Positions 60,986 to 64,000 of a DNA stretch of 64,000 nucleotides are shown here, piece by piece. The notes beneath the pieces were generated by a model, which saw nothing but the letters and a program-made list of their open reading frames with translations, was not told the origin of the DNA and ran no database searches. The stretch covers positions 3,814,501 through 3,878,500 of the forward strand of contig NZ_CP115174.1 of NCBI RefSeq assembly GCF_027625475.1, given 5' to 3'. A program made the translations under genes and the position numbers. Origin of the DNA: Sphingomonas abietis (GTDB lineage: Bacteria > Pseudomonadota > Alphaproteobacteria > Sphingomonadales > Sphingomonadaceae). Position 1 is the first letter of the stretch; every line of letters begins with the position of its first letter.

Positions 60986-63900
60986 CTAGCCGGCCGCGTC
61001 GACCCGGCCGGTGCGCTGAAGCTTGCCCCAGCCCACCCACGGCCCGGACAGCGCCGCCGATACCGCGCGCAGCACCACCGAATACATCAGCTGGCGGTAG
61101 ACGAAGCGCTGGGCGAGCAGCAGATGCGCCGGATAAGGCTGGCGGCGCGGCTCCAGGCGGTAGGCGATCCAGCCGCACAGCAGATCGATGCTGGTGAAGG
61201 CGACCCAGTAGATGCCCATGCGCAGCACGTCCGAATGGGTCTGCGCCCAGCCATGCTGGTGGATCCGCACGATCGTGCCGAAAATGCTGATGACCAGCGC
61301 CAGATCGATGATCGGCGAGATCACCGCGAACACGATCTGGAACAGCCAGGCCTGCGGGATGCCGACCAGCGCGAGGCCGGCAGGCTTGCGCTCGCGCAGG
61401 ATCGCGCCATGCTTCCACAGGCATTGCAGCGTGCCGAACGCCCAGCGGAAACGCTGCTTTGCGAGCGCGCGGAAGGTCTCCGGCGCCTCCGTCCAGGCCA
61501 CCGCATCGACGTCGTAGGCGACCTCCCAGCCGACGCGCTGGATGGCGATGGTGAGATCCTGATCCTCGGCCAGCGTATCGACCGGATAGCCGCCGACCGC
61601 ATCCAGCGCCGCGCGCCGCCATGCGCCGACCGCGCCCGGCACCACCGTGATCGCATCGAAGCGGGAGAGCGCGCGCCGCTCCAGATTCTGCGCGGTGACA
61701 TATTCCACCGACTGCCAGCGGGTGACGAGATTGACCCGGTTGCCGACCTTGGCATTGCCGGCCACGGCGCCGATCTTCTCGTCGACGAACCAGCGCGCGA
61801 GGCGGGCGATGGTGGTCGTCTCGAACTGGGTGTCGGCATCGAGCGCGACGATCACGTCGCCGCTCGCCAACGCCATGCCGCTGTTCAACGCCACCGCCTT
61901 GCCGCCATTCTCCAGCGTCAGCAGCCGGACCCGCGCCTCGTCGGCAAAGGCGGTGCGGACGATCGCGCTGGTGTCGTCGGTCGATCCGTCGTCGATCACG
62001 ATGATCTCGATGCGGACATCCTCGCTCGCCAGCACGCGGCGTATCGACGTCTCGATCACCTGCGCCTCGTTGAATGCCGGGATCAGCACCGAGACGAAGC
62101 GGGTCGGGTCGATCGCCGGCGGCGTCTCCTTGGACTGTTCGTGGCGGGACCACAGCGCCAGCCCCGCCATCAGCAGCGCCCGCATGATGCCGAGCGTGAT
62201 CGCCACGAAGAACAGCCATTTCAGCACCGCGAGCAGGCCCGCCAGGAACAGGAACATGCCGACGTCGGCGCGCACCGCGATCAGATCCTTGCCGGCGATC
62301 GTCGGCATCACCTGATCGCGGTTCAGCCCGACCAGCTGGGAGACGGTGACGAACTTGTAGCCATGCGCCTTCAGCGTCTGAATGATGATCGGCAGCGCCT
62401 CCAGCGTCTCCTGGCGATCGCCGCCGGCATCGTGGAGGAGCATGATGTTGCCCGAATATTTGTCGTTGCTCGCGGCCACGCCCTTGAAGGCGTTGCGCAG
62501 GATCGTCTGCACGCCCGGCACCTGCCAGTCCTCGGTATCGACGTGGAGGCCGACATTGACGTAACCGTCATTCTGCGCGCGCAGCGCCGGGATGAGTTCG
62601 TCGTCCGTGGTGGGTTCGGCGTCGCCGAAATAGGGCAGTCGCAGCAGCCGGGTGCCGCGCCCGGTATAGGCCTCGATCAGCCGCTGGGTGGCGTTCAGTT
62701 CGATATTGGTGACGCGCAGGCTCGTCACCGCCATATTGGGATGGGTGTAGCTGTGGTTGCCGATCTCGTGGCCCTCAGCGATCTCGCGGTTGAGCAGGCC
62801 GGGATGGCCGACCGCATTCTCGCCGATCACGAAGAAGGTGGCCGGGACGCCCTCGCGCTTGAGGATGTCGAGGACGCGCGGCGTCCAATAGCCGTCCGGC
62901 CCGTCGTCGAAGGTCAGCGCGACATAGCCCGGCCGGTAGCCGACCTTGGTGACGACATAGGGCGTCGGCAGCGAATGATATTGCTCGCCCCGGATCAGGC
63001 CACGGGAGTCGGTGGTGATGCTGCGCTGGCCGGTGGTCGGCGTGTCGGTGACGCGCAGCACCTCGCCATTGCCCTCCACGTCGACATCGCCGACCGAATG
63101 CAGCGTCGAGAGGTCGGGCGGGAACTTGCTGGTCTGGAAGGCCTTCAGCGCGTCCCAAATGCCGGGATCCTCATAGCCCAGTCGCCACAGCGCAACCCCG
63201 GCGACACCCACCGCATCGGCGGCGCGCAGCTGGTTCCAGGCGCTCGCCGCGTCGAGCATCCAGACGGTATGGGGATCGCCATCGTCATCGGCGTAGGTGT
63301 AGGTGGAGTTGCCGCTCGCCGCGTCGAAACGGATTTGCGCCGCGCTGTCATGTGCGGCCAGCCACGCTTCCTCGACCGAGCTTTCCGCCGCCGGCCCCTT
63401 GCTGGGCCAGTCATAGGCATAGTTGCCGATCGCGACGATCGATTTGGCCATGCCGATCCGCGCCACGGCCGACCGCATCTGCTGGACGAACCACGCCTGG
63501 CTGGCGATCGGCCCGGGCGCGCTGTCATTCTCATGCTCATCATAGTCCATGATGAAGATGCGATCGGCGAAATGGGCGTAGGCCTTGAGGTTCCAGTCGG
63601 TATCGCCCACCGGCACCGTCAGCGTCACCAGCATGTTGCGCGGGCCGAAGCGGGCCTTGGCCTCGGCGATCAGGCGGAGATAGCCGGGCTGGGCGGCAGG
63701 CGCCAGCGACTCGAAATCGAAGACGACGCCATCGGCATGTTTGGCAACCAGCGCGGTGTCGAGCTGATCGAGAAACGCCTTGCGCGCCTTGGGATCGCGC
63801 AGCATCGCGGTGGTGCCGGCAACGTCCCACACGCCATTCTGCACATTCTGCACCATCGGCAGGATCTTGGGCCGGCTGGTGCCCATGCGGAGCACCGCAT

Positions 63901-64000
63901 CGAGCACACGATCGGGGGTGACGACGACCTTGTGATCCTTGCCGGTCACGAAGATGAGATCGGGGACGAGCCAGTCGATCTGCCCGATGTGCCGCACCAG
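60986..64000 (-). CDS. GH18-deacetylase-GT2 polysaccharide protein (5' end outside the window)
   Basis: At least 1004 residues; the N terminus is beyond the window end. Three enzyme parts are fused. A GH18-type domain has DGVVFDFESLA (the DxxDxDxE motif). A NodB-type polysaccharide deacetylase (about 350-560 of the visible part) has LTFDDGPDG, GHEIGNHSYTHP and LRLPYFGD. After a membrane helix, a GT2 processive glycosyltransferase (about 640-860) has VLIPAFNEAQV, DDGSTDDT, LDADTQFE, AEDQDLT and QRFRW, followed by more helices. It likely builds and trims an N-acetylhexosamine polymer. Confidence 0.9.
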   Translation of the reverse strand: MVRHIGQIDWLVPDLIFVTGKDHKVVVTPDRVLDAVLRMGTSRPKILPMVQNVQNGVWDVAGTTAMLRDPKARKAFLDQLDTALVAKHADGVVFDFESLAPAAQPGYLRLIAEAKARFGPRNMLVTLTVPVGDTDWNLKAYAHFADRIFIMDYDEHENDSAPGPIASQAWFVQQMRSAVARIGMAKSIVAIGNYAYDWPSKGPAAESSVEEAWLAAHDSAAQIRFDAASGNSTYTYADDDGDPHTVWMLDAASAWNQLRAADAVGVAGVALWRLGYEDPGIWDALKAFQTSKFPPDLSTLHSVGDVDVEGNGEVLRVTDTPTTGQRSITTDSRGLIRGEQYHSLPTPYVVTKVGYRPGYVALTFDDGPDGYWTPRVLDILKREGVPATFFVIGENAVGHPGLLNREIAEGHEIGNHSYTHPNMAVTSLRVTNIELNATQRLIEAYTGRGTRLLRLPYFGDAEPTTDDELIPALRAQNDGYVNVGLHVDTEDWQVPGVQTILRNAFKGVAASNDKYSGNIMLLHDAGGDRQETLEALPIIIQTLKAHGYKFVTVSQLVGLNRDQVMPTIAGKDLIAVRADVGMFLFLAGLLAVLKWLFFVAITLGIMRALLMAGLALWSRHEQSKETPPAIDPTRFVSVLIPAFNEAQVIETSIRRVLASEDVRIEIIVIDDGSTDDTSAIVRTAFADEARVRLLTLENGGKAVALNSGMALASGDVIVALDADTQFETTTIARLARWFVDEKIGAVAGNAKVGNRVNLVTRWQSVEYVTAQNLERRALSRFDAITVVPGAVGAWRRAALDAVGGYPVDTLAEDQDLTIAIQRVGWEVAYDVDAVAWTEAPETFRALAKQRFRWAFGTLQCLWKHGAILRERKPAGLALVGIPQAWLFQIVFAVISPIIDLALVISIFGTIVRIHQHGWAQTHSDVLRMGIYWVAFTSIDLLCGWIAYRLEPRRQPYPAHLLLAQRFVYRQLMYSVVLRAVSAALSGPWVGWGKLQRTGRVDAAG

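Overview
The window looks like chromosomal DNA of a sphingomonad (alphaproteobacterium, Sphingomonas or a close relative). The base composition is high in GC. It carries a soluble serine palmitoyltransferase of the Sphingomonas type, the alphaproteobacterial general stress response set (EcfG, PhyR, NepR and a PhyP-like regulator), a TonB-dependent receptor of the sphingomonad type, and PE-methylation and lipid-remodelling genes. I find no plasmid, phage-structural or CRISPR features.

Layout. 1-2559: the end of a mobile island, with an IS1595-type insertion abutting the 3' end of a P4-type integrase gene that sits against the 3' end of tRNA-Ser(CGA). 2685-6916: housekeeping (hspQ, rplU-rpmA, a GNAT enzyme, obgE, proB). 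6913-17699: a near-contiguous sphingolipid locus, with a ceramide-reductase-like epimerase, dedicated acyl carrier protein and serine palmitoyltransferase; an inserted hybrid histidine kinase; a leftward set of DUF2141 protein, lipid kinase and nucleotidyltransferase-like protein; and a rightward set of two LptF/LptG-type permeases and a GNAT protein that resembles bacterial ceramide synthase. 17706-25705: leftward housekeeping (M28 peptidase, xth, erpA-like, M23 endopeptidase, DUF455, bcp, glnE). 25771-30348: general stress response cluster, with a NepR-like microprotein, ecfG with a perfect EcfG promoter, phyR, nepR, a degenerate kinase like PhyP, and an entericidin lipoprotein.

30427-37412: a long leftward group argS-SPOR-nagZ-(30-residue membrane peptide)-scpA-scpB-tatA-tatB-tatC, then tRNA-Gly(UCC). 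37666-40203: a CHASE2-EAL cyclic-di-GMP protein and a short structured transcript with a 27-codon reading frame. 40740-46853: phospholipid metabolism (Agt-like glycosyltransferase, PlcP-like phosphoesterase, PmtA, a DUF962-like membrane protein, a membrane-anchored class III aminotransferase, phosphatidylserine decarboxylase). 46862-49777: a second large hybrid kinase. 50053-58221: an uptake and hydrolysis group (amidohydrolase, TonB receptor, TPR sulfotransferase, TetR, M20 peptidase). 58357-60894: PDZ protein, response regulator and kinase. 60986-64000: a GH18/deacetylase/GT2 polysaccharide protein cut by the window end.

The main theme is envelope lipids. Two separate regions handle sphingolipid synthesis with probable export, and glycerophospholipid synthesis with remodelling. 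The strongest candidates for something little described are the LptF/LptG pair coupled to ceramide synthesis with its divergent kinase/nucleotidyltransferase operon, the second NepR-like protein beside ecfG, and the membrane-anchored aminotransferase among phospholipid genes. All assignments come from reading the sequence and recalled family features; no database search was made.
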